A DNA stretch of 64,000 nt, from assembly GCA_963745945.1 (NCBI GenBank), contig CAVUZG010000007.1, forward strand, positions 186,001 to 250,000. Direction: 5' to 3'. Below are positions 25,738 to 35,847 of this stretch, in pieces. Position numbers and translations under genes: made by a program. The stretch comes from DATFVA01 sp963745945 (GTDB lineage: Bacteria > Bacteroidota > Ignavibacteria > Ignavibacteriales > Ignavibacteriaceae). Numbering within the stretch: position 1 is the stretch's first letter; each line of letters begins with the position of its first letter. Under the pieces are notes generated by a model, which did not search any database, was not told the DNA's origin, and saw only the letters and a program-made list of their open reading frames with translations.

Positions 25738-25935
25738 AGAGATTATAATTTTCTGATATTCATAAGTAAAATTAGACTACAATTTTAATTTTGACAAATA
25801 ATAATATTAATATTAATTATATCAGCTCATACCTTGATCACCAGGTTATTTCAGGATTTCTTTATCGCCGGTTTTCTTATTCCTAAATTTTTACAGATTT
25901 AAAGGTATATTATTTTATCTCTTTTAAGATATAAT

Positions 25936-26613
25936 ATGAAAATTTTACTTGTAGAAGACGAAAAAGAATTAGTTTCTGATATTAAAAACTTCATTGATGA
26001 TGAAGGAAACATTTGTGAAACTGCTTTTTCTTTTGAAGAAGGTCTGCGCAAAATAAACCTGCACGATTATGACTGCGCAATTATAGATATTACTTTGCCT
26101 GGAGGAAGCGGATTAAAAATAATTGAAGAACTTAAACAATTAGCTGCTCATACAGGAATAATAATAATCTCGGCTAAAGATTCTTTAACCGATAAATTAA
26201 CGGGACTGAAGCTTGGCGCTGATGATTACATTACAAAGCCTTTTCACCTGGCAGAGCTGAACGCACGTATTAAATCTGTCTTAAGAAGGAGACAATTCCG
26301 GGGAGAAAATGAAATCAGGCTTAAAGAATTAACCTTTATTCCTGATAAGAGAGAAGTTTTAATTAATAATAATTCCATCGAACTTACCCGTAAAGAATAT
26401 GACCTACTGCTTTATCTTGTTAATAATAAGGAAAGAGTAGTAACTAAAGAATCAATTGCTGAACATATCTGGGGAGACCAGGCAGATACATTCGGCAGTC
26501 TCGATTTTGTATACTCCCAGATAAAAAACCTCCGGAAGAAAATGATTGAAGCAGGTTCGGGAGATTATATAAAAACTATTTACGGTATAGGATATAAATT
26601 TTCCGTCAAATGA
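25936..26613 (+). CDS. OmpR/PhoB-type response regulator
   Basis: 225 residues. Receiver domain 1-118: acidic pair Glu7-Asp8 (VEDE), phospho-acceptor Asp51 (IIDITLPG), conserved Lys in TKPFH (about 102). DNA-binding winged helix 128-225 with LTRKEYDLLLYLV and GIGYKF. The ATG at the end of the histidine-kinase junction overlaps its stop as ATGA (26610-26613), so both proteins are made together. The next genes encode an efflux pump, the likely target. Confidence 0.95.
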   Translation: MKILLVEDEKELVSDIKNFIDDEGNICETAFSFEEGLRKINLHDYDCAIIDITLPGGSGLKIIEELKQLAAHTGIIIISAKDSLTDKLTGLKLGADDYITKPFHLAELNARIKSVLRRRQFRGENEIRLKELTFIPDKREVLINNNSIELTRKEYDLLLYLVNNKERVVTKESIAEHIWGDQADTFGSLDFVYSQIKNLRKKMIEAGSGDYIKTIYGIGYKFSVK

Positions 26614-27866
26614 AACTGCTGAGAATAATAAATAAAAGGTATGCCTACTTTTCGGTAATAATTTTATTATCCGGAATAGTTATTATCTATTTTTTTCTAC
26701 AGTACTTCATTAACCAGGAAACACTGGAGAAACTTCAGAATACCAAACAGGATGTTGTTAAAAGTCTTGACAGGGGAATTACGGTGGAGTTTTATCCAAT
26801 GGTTGATATTAAAGAATTACCGCAAGACTACAACGGAAATGTAAATGAATCTATAACTGACACAACGATTTTTAACTCTGAGGAGGATGAGCCTGACTCA
26901 TATAAACAAATAAGTTTTATCCACACTAGTGGTAGCAGAAAATTCCTTGTTTACGTAAGGACAGATAACCTTGAAACTTCAGATATAATTCTTCCGTTGG
27001 GACTTCCGGCTTTTTTCTTAATACTTTCTATTCTCCTGGTTTCAAATATTATAATTAACAGGATAAATTTTAAGATTTGGAATCCATTCTATAAAAATCT
27101 GGACCGACTTAAAAATTTTTCCGCTTCCGATAAAGATGAGTTACAATTAACAAAATCTGAAATTGATGAATTCAGCGATTTAAATAATTCTCTTGCCGAG
27201 TTAACAAACCGTATCAGGAATGATTACAGGCACTTGAAAGAATTTTCAGAAAATGCTTCCCACGAATTACAAACTCCGTTGAGCATAATTAAAGTTAAAA
27301 TCGAATCCATGATGCAGGATGAAAATTTGGATAGAAACCATCTTGATAAGATTCAGTCTATTTACAGAATGATAAACCGTTTGTCCAGGCTAAATAAATC
27401 TCTTACTTTACTGTCAAAACTTGAAAGTATTGAATATGAAAAGAAGAGTGAAATTTCACTTGAGGAATTCATAACGAAAAAGATAAATGATTTTTCAGAA
27501 ATAGCAGAGGCAAATCAATTAACAATTAAAACGAACTTTTATTCTGATAAAATAATTACAGTAAATTCAGATCTACTTGAGATATTATTCTCCAATCTTC
27601 TTTCGAATGCAATAAGGTATAATATTGAAAATGGAATAATTGAAATTAGTTTATCCGGGGATGAACTTGCTATAAAAAATTCCGGTAACCCTCCTAAAAA
27701 GGATACTCAGAAAATGTTTGAGCGTTTTGAAAAAGGGGAACAGTCAGAGGAATCTTCCGGGCTGGGATTAACAATTGTCAAACAGATCTGTTCGGCAAAC
27801 AAATTTGATATTCAATACACATTTGAAAATCAATTTCATATTATCCGAATCACTTTATCACAATAG
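26610..27866 (+). CDS. sensor histidine kinase
   Basis: 418 residues. Membrane helix 1 (about 11-32), a periplasmic domain of about 90 residues (33-125) with no known fold, membrane helix 2 (126-149), a short HAMP-like linker, dimerisation domain with the phospho-acceptor His218 (SENASHELQTPLS), ATPase N-box LLSNAIRYN and G-box SGLGLTIVKQI. The partner regulator overlaps it by four bases. Ligand probably sensed outside the inner membrane; an antibiotic, bile-like or membrane-stress signal would fit the pump that follows. Confidence 0.94.
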   Translation: MKLLRIINKRYAYFSVIILLSGIVIIYFFLQYFINQETLEKLQNTKQDVVKSLDRGITVEFYPMVDIKELPQDYNGNVNESITDTTIFNSEEDEPDSYKQISFIHTSGSRKFLVYVRTDNLETSDIILPLGLPAFFLILSILLVSNIIINRINFKIWNPFYKNLDRLKNFSASDKDELQLTKSEIDEFSDLNNSLAELTNRIRNDYRHLKEFSENASHELQTPLSIIKVKIESMMQDENLDRNHLDKIQSIYRMINRLSRLNKSLTLLSKLESIEYEKKSEISLEEFITKKINDFSEIAEANQLTIKTNFYSDKIITVNSDLLEILFSNLLSNAIRYNIENGIIEISLSGDELAIKNSGNPPKKDTQKMFERFEKGEQSEESSGLGLTIVKQICSANKFDIQYTFENQFHIIRITLSQ

Positions 27867-28006
27867 ATAATTTCAGATTTTCTACAGAATTAAAAGATAT
27901 AATAACACGTCATAATTATACTTATTAACAGTAATAAAATTTATAATGTTAAAGTCATCCAAATTGAATTTATCTTAATGAAAACATATAAACTATTCTT
28001 TCAAAA

Positions 28007-29275
28007 ATGATAAAAAAAATATTTATACTGATCTTCTTTATCTGCAACCTTGTTTTAGCTCAACACAACCTTGATTATTTTATTAACAACGCACTGGAAA
28101 ACTCACCCCATTTAAAGGCTTATCATAATCTAAACCTGATCAACAATTTGCAGTCAAATTTAGATGAAGCAGAAAATTCAGCTCTGAAAGTTGATTTAAC
28201 GGGTAATTATTTATTTGCGCCTTATTTTAATAATAATGGGAAAATAATTTCCACTAATCCTGATCCGCAGGCAATAGGATACGATGCTGGAATTACAAAT
28301 GGTGGACTTTATTCGGCACAAATTAATTTCCAAAAAAATATATTTAACGGGGGAGTGCTTGATGCACTAAAACAGCAGAGATTAACACTAACCAAAAGTT
28401 ATGAAAACAGCTCTGATGAAGAAAAACATGCATTAAAAAAAGAGGTAACAGATACATATCTTAATACACTCCAGGAACAGTATTTTTTTAATCAGTCACA
28501 GGAAATCGTAAATAATCTTGTCGACCAACTGTCTATAACTGGAAAGCTTGTTCAAAATGGTTTTGCAAAAGCACAGGACTACCTGATTCTAAAAGTAGAA
28601 TTAAAATCACAGCAGATAGACCTTAATGAGATCCGTCAAAATTATAAAAGCGGTCTGATGCAGCTTTATTCATTATGCGGGATAAAAGATACCCAGGTTG
28701 TTAAACTTGATTCGGTCGATCTTGCACAAAACGGAACAAAATCCGGGCGGTCAAATTTTCTTACAAAATTTTATCTTGACAGTTTAAGTACTGCAAACCA
28801 GCAGCAAATTTACGAAACAAAATATCTGCCACAGGTGGACTTATTTTTTAATACTGGTCTGAATGCAGTAGAAGTGAATAATATTCAAAGAAAATTTGGA
28901 ATAAGTGCGGGGATCAATTTTTCTCTGCCAATACTTGATGGTGGACAAAAAGATATTACCCGGCAACAATCTATTATTGAAGAAAAGACCCTTGGTGATT
29001 ATAAAAACTTTATGGCCCGGGATGTTTTATTACAACGTAAAAATACTTTAGAACGGATAAGCTCTTTAAAAAATAATCTTAATGATTTGGAAGAACAGCT
29101 GAAAGATTATAATAACTTATTGGATATCTCTAAAAAACAACTGCGGGAAGGTAATCTTTCAATGGTTGATTATCTGACACTATTAAGAAATTATATTGAT
29201 CTGCAGAGGAAACGTATTACTACTATGATCAGTTATCAGCTGGAAATAAACAATTATAATTATTGGAACTGGTAG
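28007..29275 (+). CDS. TolC-family outer-membrane efflux protein
   Basis: 422 residues with signal peptide (about 1-18) and two repeats of the outer-membrane-efflux coiled-coil/beta-barrel unit, including INFSLPILDGGQKDI in the second. It forms the outer-membrane tunnel for the RND pump of the following two genes. The adaptor begins one base after its stop. The 140-base gap after the histidine kinase is the likely promoter region of the pump. Confidence 0.93.
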   Translation: MIKKIFILIFFICNLVLAQHNLDYFINNALENSPHLKAYHNLNLINNLQSNLDEAENSALKVDLTGNYLFAPYFNNNGKIISTNPDPQAIGYDAGITNGGLYSAQINFQKNIFNGGVLDALKQQRLTLTKSYENSSDEEKHALKKEVTDTYLNTLQEQYFFNQSQEIVNNLVDQLSITGKLVQNGFAKAQDYLILKVELKSQQIDLNEIRQNYKSGLMQLYSLCGIKDTQVVKLDSVDLAQNGTKSGRSNFLTKFYLDSLSTANQQQIYETKYLPQVDLFFNTGLNAVEVNNIQRKFGISAGINFSLPILDGGQKDITRQQSIIEEKTLGDYKNFMARDVLLQRKNTLERISSLKNNLNDLEEQLKDYNNLLDISKKQLREGNLSMVDYLTLLRNYIDLQRKRITTMISYQLEINNYNYWNW

Positions 29276-29276
29276 A

Positions 29277-30212
29277 ATGAATTACACTAAAAAGAAAATG
29301 ATAAAATTTATCGCCTTAATAGTCATATTTTTTATTCCTCTGACATTGATCTCCTGCTCAGGCGATCAAAATAATGCCGAATCAGTTAGCAGCGGAACGC
29401 CTGTACAAATTACGAATCCCGTTGTGATGAATTTAAAAGATTACCTTAAACTTAATGCCAGTACAATATTTTTGAATAAAGAAATAATCAGGGCGCCGTT
29501 ATCAGGATTTATTGAAAAAATTTATAAAAACATAGGTGATGAAGTAAATCCGGGGGACGATTTATTTCAAGTAAAAACAAAAGAATCTGCTGCATCTGAC
29601 AGCCTTAGTATTAAAATTGGTGACAGTATTTTCAACGGCTCCGTTTTAATTAAAGCTAAATCAAAAGGAGTTTTGACCGAGTTAAATTATCACGCCGGCG
29701 ACTTAATTACCGAAGGGGAACAGCTTGCAATTGTATCTAATCCTAATTCATTGAACATTAAATTAAATGTCCCTTTTGAAGATGCTCAGAAAATTAATAT
29801 CGGACAAAATTGTGAAATTACTCTCCCGGGCGGCGAAAAGCTCAATGGTATAATTTACAGAAGTGTTCCATCTGTCGATCCGGCAAGTCAAACTCAAGCT
29901 TATTTAATAAAATTGTTGAAACAGGTTGAACTTCCGGAAAATCTAAATGTATTTGTAAAAATCCCATTCCGGACATTTAGTAATGCAATAGTTCTGCCTA
30001 AAAGTTCTGTTATGACCAATGTAACTGAAGACACATTCTGGATAATGAAACTGGTAAATGATACTACGGCATTGCGGATTGGTATAAAAAGAGGGATTGA
30101 GACTGACAGCCTGACTCAGATTCTTTCACCCAAATTAAGTTTATCAGATCGGGTCATTTCTTCCGGTGCTTATGGATTGCCGGATACGGCAAGCGTTGAG
30201 GTTCTTAGATGA
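29277..30212 (+). CDS. RND-pump periplasmic adaptor lipoprotein
   Basis: 311 residues. N-terminal signal with lipobox LISC (Cys about 27). Residues 55-190 hold the lipoyl/barrel-sandwich domain split by a short hairpin (IRAPLSGFIEKIYKNIGDEVNPGDDLFQV, quoted in part; SKGVLTELNYHAGDLITEGEQL, in part), then the beta-barrel domain and a C-terminal part. The hairpin is short compared with AcrA. ATGA overlap with the RND gene next. Confidence 0.92.
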   Translation: MNYTKKKMIKFIALIVIFFIPLTLISCSGDQNNAESVSSGTPVQITNPVVMNLKDYLKLNASTIFLNKEIIRAPLSGFIEKIYKNIGDEVNPGDDLFQVKTKESAASDSLSIKIGDSIFNGSVLIKAKSKGVLTELNYHAGDLITEGEQLAIVSNPNSLNIKLNVPFEDAQKINIGQNCEITLPGGEKLNGIIYRSVPSVDPASQTQAYLIKLLKQVELPENLNVFVKIPFRTFSNAIVLPKSSVMTNVTEDTFWIMKLVNDTTALRIGIKRGIETDSLTQILSPKLSLSDRVISSGAYGLPDTASVEVLR

Positions 30213-33211
30213 ATAATTTCTATGTAAAGTATAAAAGCCCTATTGCTGTTATACTATTAATTATATTATTAGCAGGAGTTTATGCATTCACAAATATTCG
30301 ATCCGGATTATTTCCTGATATAACTTTTCCAAAGATTAAAATAATTGCGGATAACGGAGAACAGCCTGTAGATAAAATGACTGTCAGCGTAACTGTTCCA
30401 CTGGAAAATGCCATTAAAAAAGTTCAGGACTTAAACCTTTTAAGAAGCGCAACAAGCAGGGGCAGTTGTGAAATATCAGCATTCTTTGACTGGAACTCGG
30501 ATATAAATCTTGATCAGCAAAGAATTGAATCCCGGATAAATGAAATAAAACAGGATCTTCCGCCGGGTATCAATATATCCGTGGAAAGGATGAATCCTTC
30601 TATTTTTCCTATAATGGGATTTTCATTAGAATCAAAAGGCTTTAGTGATATTGAATTAAGGAATATTGCTGAATATACAATTAAACCTTTTTTATCGAGG
30701 ATAGCTGGAATTTCGGAAGTAGCCGTAGCGGGCGGAAAGGTAGAAGAATACCAGGTTATACTTGATCCTATAAAACTAAGTAACTTAAAAATTACTCAGC
30801 AACTGGTTGCCAGTAAAATTTCCGAATCAAATTTTATCTCTTCCACCGGGTTTTTAAGTGATCACAACAGGTTATATTTAACTCTTACGGAAGCCACTCA
30901 GAATAGTAAAGCAGACCTTGAAAACCTTGTTGTGTTAAATTATCAAAACAGACTGATAAGATTAAAGGATATTTCTGAAATTGAAATAAGTGCTGAGAAA
31001 AGTTATATAATGATAAAAGCTAACGGAAGAGTAGTTCCGTTAATTCATATTTTAAAACAGCCGAATGCAAACCTGATTGATGTTGTCAGCTCCATTGAAA
31101 AACAGCTTCCTGAACTTCAAAAAGTATTACCGAAAGGAGTATCACTACGACCTTTTTATAACCAGGCAAATTTCGTTTCAGATGCAGTGAACAGTATAAG
31201 AGATGTTGTCTGGATAGGTTTACTACTCGCTATCTTATTAACTATTATTTTCTTAAGATCAATAAAAGCCAGCTCTGTAATATTAATAACAATTCCGATA
31301 ACGCTTTGCCTCACAATAATTGTTCTGTATTCAATTGGCTATACGATAAATATTATGACCATTGGAGCTATAGCAGCAGCAATAGGTTTGATAATTGATG
31401 ATGCAATCGTAGTAGTTGAACAGATACACAGAATCCATGAAGAAAATCCAAAGGAAAGCAGCAATGCACTAGTAATTGAAGCTATAAAATATTTGTTTCC
31501 CGCAATGGTTGGCTCGTCGCTAAGCACAATTGTAATTTTTCTTCCCTTCTTTTTAATGAGTGGAGTTGCAGGAGCATATTTTAATGTTTTGACTAATACA
31601 ATGATCATAACATTGGTGTGCTCATTTTTTGTGACATGGATTGGTCTACCGGTAATTTATTTACTCTTCTCGGGAAAAGAGTCGTCATCTGTAAAACATA
31701 AAATTGCCAAGAAGCAGGAATGGGTTTATTTCTTTATTCATAAACCGATCATCTCAATTGTATTTGTAATCATTTTAATTGCATCCGCATACTATATAAT
31801 TCCCAAGCTGCCTTCAGGATTTCTGCCTCAAATGGATGAAGGTTCACTGGTGTTGGATTTTGCAAGCCCGCCGGGCACTTCTCTGGAAAACACGGATAAA
31901 ATGCTTGATGTTGTCGATGATATTTTAAAAAATACTCCTGAGGTTAAATCGTATGCAAGACAGATCGGAACACAAAACGGATTTTTTATTACAGAACCAA
32001 ATACCGGTGACTATACCATACAGCTTAATAAAAACAGGAAAAAATCCACAGATGAAGTTGCAGATGATATTCGTAAACATATAGAATCAAAGTTGCCGGC
32101 ATTAAGAGTTGATTTCGGACAAATTATTGAAGATATGCTTGGCGATTTAATGTCTACCAAACAACCAATATCTGTCCTGGTCTTTGGAGATGATCAAAAT
32201 AAGATTGAAGAAATTGCCAATAGAGTTGCCGATATTATTAATAATGTAGATGGTACAGCCGATGTATTTAACGGGATTACGATAGCTGGTCCCCAGATAA
32301 TATTTAAACCCAAAAACACTGAGTTAGCTAAATATGGACTGACACCTAGTGACCTCCAATTTCAGTTAGATTCAAAAATCAAAGGTACAGTTGTTGGCAA
32401 TGTTCTGGGCAAAAATCAATTAATTAATGTAAGAATGTTTGATGGGAAAAAATATAATACTATGGATGATTTAAAACATAGTTTTATTTTTCTTGATGAT
32501 GGTACCGTCAAACCTATAAATGAATTCACGGATATTCAGTTTGCTAAAGGCGTTGCTGAATTTGACAGAGAAAACCTGAAGCAAATGTTTGATGTTGTTG
32601 GGAGATTAAATAACAGGGACCTTGGCAGCACTCTGACTGAAATTCAAAATAAAATTAGTCAGCAAATAAAATTACCGCCCGGTTATGAGATTGTTTATGG
32701 AGGAGCGTACCAGGAACAACAAAAAGCCTTTAGTGAATTAATGTTAATCCTGTTTCTTGCAATTTTGCTGGTCTTTACAGTCATTCTGTTTTTATTCAGG
32801 AGTATTAAAGTTTCTCTGGCGATTATTTTTGTTTCTATACTTGGAATAACCGGAAGTTTCCTTGCACTTTTTATAACAGGTACTCCTCTAAATGTCGGAA
32901 GTTATATAGGAATAATTATGATTGTCGGAATTATAGGTGAGAATTCTATTTTTATTTTTCTGCAGCATGCAGAAGCTAAAAAAGATAACACACATATAGA
33001 TGCTATAGTTCATGCCGTTTCAAAAAGATTGCGCCCAACACTTATGACAGCATTCGGGGCAATCATCGCTTTACTTCCTTTAGCTTTTGGAATCGGTACC
33101 GGTGCGCAAATGCATCAGCCATTGGCAATTGCTATTATCGGCGGATTTATAATGGCGTTACCCCTTTTACTGATTGTATTACCAACAATCTTAAGAAAAA
33201 TTGAAAAATAA
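30209..33211 (+). CDS. RND-type inner-membrane efflux transporter
   Basis: 1000 residues, with the normal duplicated layout of twelve membrane helices and two large periplasmic loops. Helix 4 reads AAAIGLIIDDAIVVVEQI: the adjacent Asp pair is the proton relay of drug-type (HAE) RND pumps; heavy-metal pumps carry a different pattern. GFLPQMDEGSLVLDF marks the start of the second porter domain. It is the inner part of a tripartite pump with the adaptor and TolC-like gene just upstream. Substrate is unknown; the two-component pair upstream would set its level. No stop or frameshift was seen in the 3 kb. Confidence 0.94.
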   Translation: MNNFYVKYKSPIAVILLIILLAGVYAFTNIRSGLFPDITFPKIKIIADNGEQPVDKMTVSVTVPLENAIKKVQDLNLLRSATSRGSCEISAFFDWNSDINLDQQRIESRINEIKQDLPPGINISVERMNPSIFPIMGFSLESKGFSDIELRNIAEYTIKPFLSRIAGISEVAVAGGKVEEYQVILDPIKLSNLKITQQLVASKISESNFISSTGFLSDHNRLYLTLTEATQNSKADLENLVVLNYQNRLIRLKDISEIEISAEKSYIMIKANGRVVPLIHILKQPNANLIDVVSSIEKQLPELQKVLPKGVSLRPFYNQANFVSDAVNSIRDVVWIGLLLAILLTIIFLRSIKASSVILITIPITLCLTIIVLYSIGYTINIMTIGAIAAAIGLIIDDAIVVVEQIHRIHEENPKESSNALVIEAIKYLFPAMVGSSLSTIVIFLPFFLMSGVAGAYFNVLTNTMIITLVCSFFVTWIGLPVIYLLFSGKESSSVKHKIAKKQEWVYFFIHKPIISIVFVIILIASAYYIIPKLPSGFLPQMDEGSLVLDFASPPGTSLENTDKMLDVVDDILKNTPEVKSYARQIGTQNGFFITEPNTGDYTIQLNKNRKKSTDEVADDIRKHIESKLPALRVDFGQIIEDMLGDLMSTKQPISVLVFGDDQNKIEEIANRVADIINNVDGTADVFNGITIAGPQIIFKPKNTELAKYGLTPSDLQFQLDSKIKGTVVGNVLGKNQLINVRMFDGKKYNTMDDLKHSFIFLDDGTVKPINEFTDIQFAKGVAEFDRENLKQMFDVVGRLNNRDLGSTLTEIQNKISQQIKLPPGYEIVYGGAYQEQQKAFSELMLILFLAILLVFTVILFLFRSIKVSLAIIFVSILGITGSFLALFITGTPLNVGSYIGIIMIVGIIGENSIFIFLQHAEAKKDNTHIDAIVHAVSKRLRPTLMTAFGAIIALLPLAFGIGTGAQMHQPLAIAIIGGFIMALPLLLIVLPTILRKIEK

Positions 33212-33335
33212 AATTAAACTGTACTATTTTTTAAATTATCAGGGACTTTTTGAAAAGACTGAATTTGAATCTACTGCAGATTTATTACAGATTTGATTTG
33301 TATAATTAGATTAACAAAAAAGAAAGGATATCAAA

Positions 33336-33815
33336 ATGATAAAGACTTTGATGATCGCATTAGTTATAATGTTTGCCATGATAGTATCTGCTCAGCAAAA
33401 CGACAACACCAAAGCACCATTAAAAATAATTCAAGCTTTTAATACTGCTCACCCGAAAGCTCAAAATGTAACCTGGGATAGAGAAGGAAAAAATTACGAA
33501 GCTAATTATGAGGAAAATAGTAATAAATATTCTGTCGTAATAGATAATGATGCGCAAATTCTCGAAACAGAAAGTGAAATTACAATCGCGGGATTACCTG
33601 CAGGGGTTGTAAAGTATATTAGCGACAACTATAATGGATATACACTTTCAAGTGCTGCCAAAATTGTTAATAATAAAGGAATTATTACATATGAAGCAGA
33701 AATAAAAAACGGGAAGTCTTCAAAAGATGTAATGTTTAATAAAGACGGCAAGCCACTAACCCATGAAAAAGAAAATGCTGAGAATGAAGAAAAAGAAGAT
33801 AACGATAAAGATTAA
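33336..33815 (+). CDS. PepSY-like (DUF2874) exported protein
   Basis: 159 residues: signal peptide (1-19), then repeats of the PepSY-like type, with FNTAHPKAQNVTWDREGKNYEANY (in part) and LPAGVVKYISDNYNGYTLSSA. The last 20 residues are an acidic Glu/Lys tail. Such proteins are typical of Bacteroidota, often induced beside two-component systems and pump genes, with no proven activity. It follows the RND gene by 124 bases and may be in the same regulon. Confidence 0.82.
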   Translation: MIKTLMIALVIMFAMIVSAQQNDNTKAPLKIIQAFNTAHPKAQNVTWDREGKNYEANYEENSNKYSVVIDNDAQILETESEITIAGLPAGVVKYISDNYNGYTLSSAAKIVNNKGIITYEAEIKNGKSSKDVMFNKDGKPLTHEKENAENEEKEDNDKD

Positions 33816-33847
33816 TTGTTGATCTCCAACATTTATTCTGCAAATTT

Positions 33848-33871
33848 GAAGCCCGTCTTTTAGCGGGCTTC
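33848..33871. terminator. terminator between PepSY-like and YitT genes
   Basis: GAAGCCCG, 8-base loop, CGGGCTTC: perfect 8-bp stem, AT-rich on both sides, so it serves both convergent genes. Confidence 0.75.
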
Positions 33872-33873
33872 AT

Positions 33874-34809
33874 TTAAATTCTTCTTCTGAAACCTTCCCC
33901 TCTTACTTCGTGTACGTTATTAATAATCATAAATGCATCCGGATCTATTTCTTTTACCAGGTCTGTCACTGTCCCGAGTTCCTTCAATGTAACAATAGAA
34001 ACAATTATATCCCGTTCCACATCTTTATAAAGTCCCCTCGATCTTATAGCTGTGGCTCCACGACTAGTTTTCTCCATTAACTCCTTAGCTATCTCTTTAT
34101 ACTTATCCGAAATAATATAAACTGCCCTTGCATAATCAAATCCGTCTATAATTGCATCAATAATTCTTGCAGAGATAAAAAGCAGGAAGAAAGCATACAA
34201 TGTAAGAGCAAAAGCAGGACGATCAGGGGAAAGATTTTTAAATTCAATTATAAATCCGGCAATTGTAATAACAACAAAATCAATAATCATAATTGCCATT
34301 CCGGGTTTAACTCCGAATTTCTTTTGCATTATTGCAGCAACAATATCAGAACCGGCAGTTGTGCCTTTGAATTTGAAAATAATACCAAGACCCAAACCAA
34401 GCAGAACGGCACCGATTAAAACAAGAAACAGAAAGTCATTGTGAAGAAGATCTTTAATTGTTTGTGTGTCCTGAAGTTTTATAAAACCCAAACCCGGAAT
34501 ATCACCGCGGAAAAAATCTATAAAAAAAGAGCTGAGAGTAAATCCCACAAAAGTTCTTATGCCAAATCTCTTTCCAAGTGAAATGAATCCCCATATAAAT
34601 AAGGGAATATTGAAAACCCAAACCATTAAACCTACGGGAATAGAATTGTTTGTAAGATAATGAATAGCCATTGCCAATCCAGTTACACCTCCTGGAACTA
34701 CACGTGCATCTACGAGAAACACGCCTATACCAATAGACATTAATGCCGCACCGATTGTTATTGCGGTATAATCGATGATTGCTGTTTTAACTGAGTGTTT
34801 TTCTTTCAT
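33874..34809 (-). CDS. YitT-family membrane protein with DUF2179 domain
   Basis: 311 residues from the ATG at 34807-34809 (GAAG five to eight bases upstream); a GTG start three codons earlier is possible. About six membrane helices in residues 8-215, with VDARVVPGGVTGLAM and FKGTTAGSDIVAAI as family motifs, then a cytoplasmic DUF2179 domain of about 80 residues (ATAIRSRGLYKDVERD). Proteins of this family are widespread and their transported substance, if any, is not known. Monocistronic. Confidence 0.9.
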   Translation of the reverse strand: MKEKHSVKTAIIDYTAITIGAALMSIGIGVFLVDARVVPGGVTGLAMAIHYLTNNSIPVGLMVWVFNIPLFIWGFISLGKRFGIRTFVGFTLSSFFIDFFRGDIPGLGFIKLQDTQTIKDLLHNDFLFLVLIGAVLLGLGLGIIFKFKGTTAGSDIVAAIMQKKFGVKPGMAIMIIDFVVITIAGFIIEFKNLSPDRPAFALTLYAFFLLFISARIIDAIIDGFDYARAVYIISDKYKEIAKELMEKTSRGATAIRSRGLYKDVERDIIVSIVTLKELGTVTDLVKEIDPDAFMIINNVHEVRGEGFRRRI

Positions 34810-34896
34810 ATTCTTCACACTTTGAAACTATTAAATTTAAAGTGTAAATATACGCAGTATAATCCTGTTCGGAAATAAAAGTGATGGGAGCTTTTT

Positions 34897-35265
34897 ATGG
34901 AAATAAAAAATATCGCTAAAGATTTTCTACAGCTAACGTCTTCAGGTAAAGCCAAAGAAGCATTTGATAAATATGCATCAAAAGATTTTATTCATCACAA
35001 TCCCTGGTTTGAAGGAAGTGCAGACTCAATAATGAAAGGAATGATCGATAATGCAGAAAAGATGCCGACAAAAGTTTTTGAAATTCAAAGAGTAATTCAG
35101 GAAGCTAATTTGGTTGCAGTTCATTCAAAGATAAAACTATCCGGAGATATTCCAGTTATTTCTGTTGTACACATCCTGCGTTTTAAAGGAAATAAAATTG
35201 TTGAAATGTGGGATATCGGACAGCAACAGCCCGATAATAGTCCGAATCAGTATGGAATGTTTTAA
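34897..35265 (+). CDS. SnoaL-like / NTF2-fold protein
   Basis: 122 residues, the whole of which is a cone-shaped alpha+beta barrel of the NTF2 superfamily: KYASKDFIHHNPWFEG, VVHILRFKGNKIVEMWDIGQ. The His-His and Trp-Asp residues at these two places commonly line the pocket. Enzyme or binding roles vary widely, so no substrate is offered. It is followed 23 bases later by the first palindrome of the transposase group. Confidence 0.85.
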   Translation: MEIKNIAKDFLQLTSSGKAKEAFDKYASKDFIHHNPWFEGSADSIMKGMIDNAEKMPTKVFEIQRVIQEANLVAVHSKIKLSGDIPVISVVHILRFKGNKIVEMWDIGQQQPDNSPNQYGMF

Positions 35266-35287
35266 GGGTGTAAAAAAAAAAAAAATG

Positions 35288-35309
35288 TAAAACCCCAAAT
35301 GAGGTTTTA
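35288..35309. repeat. REP-like hairpin at the end of the transposase gene
   Basis: TAAAACC / GGTTTTA, 7-bp stem with an inner C-G pair and loop AAAT. It lies between the SnoaL-like gene and the transposase, preceded by a run of 14 A. The outer stem matches that of the hairpin at 36024-36043. Confidence 0.55.
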
Positions 35310-35337
35310 TTATACTATTTTTACAATTATCTATTTG

Positions 35338-35790
35338 TCAATCAAATAAATATTTATCCTCATACTTGACATTAAACTTATCCATCAATTCGCGATATTC
35401 TTCCCGGAATGTTTTTACCTTATGATGTTTCTCCTGATTCATTATATATTTGATTACAGAATCAATTTGTGAATGAGAATATGAAAATGCCGCATATCCC
35501 TCCTGCCAGCTAAATTTAACTTTGGATAAACTTTTATCATTCACAAATTTTGTAGAAAAGTGTTTGATATCTCTTACAAGATCTGAAATTGATTTTTCAG
35601 GTTTTAGTCCGACAAAAATATGTATATGATCGGAGGTACCATTTATTGCAAGAGGAGCTTGCGCTTTTCTTTTAATTATTCCCGAAATGTATTTAAATAG
35701 TTCTTCACGGAAGGATGAGTGAATTATTTTAGTTCTTCCTTTCGTTGAAAAAATTACGTGAATGTAGATTTGAGAATATGTGTCAGCCAT
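35338..35790 (-). mobile_element. IS200/IS605-type Y1 transposase, RAYT-like
   Basis: 150 residues encoding a single-strand HUH transposase. The HUH motif is His55-Ile-His57 in SDHIHIFVGL, and the catalytic Tyr is probably Tyr115 in SVIKYIMNQEKHHK. Single-strand transposases cut DNA beside hairpins. This member resembles the stand-alone TnpA-like proteins of Bacteroidota; there is no TnpB gene next to it. It is surrounded by five short hairpins (35288-35309; 35848-36043) instead of one pair of insertion-sequence ends, so it fits the REP-associated (RAYT) kind, which spreads palindromes rather than itself. No target-site duplication can be defined. Confidence 0.85.
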
Positions 35791-35847
35791 TTATTTTTCC
35801 CATTTTTGATTTATTAACAAATAAGTTAAATATTATTTATTAATAAT

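Noticed and set aside
34816..34818. GTG start for the YitT gene
   Set aside because: The ATG three codons on has a better-placed GAAG; either is possible but the ATG is favoured.
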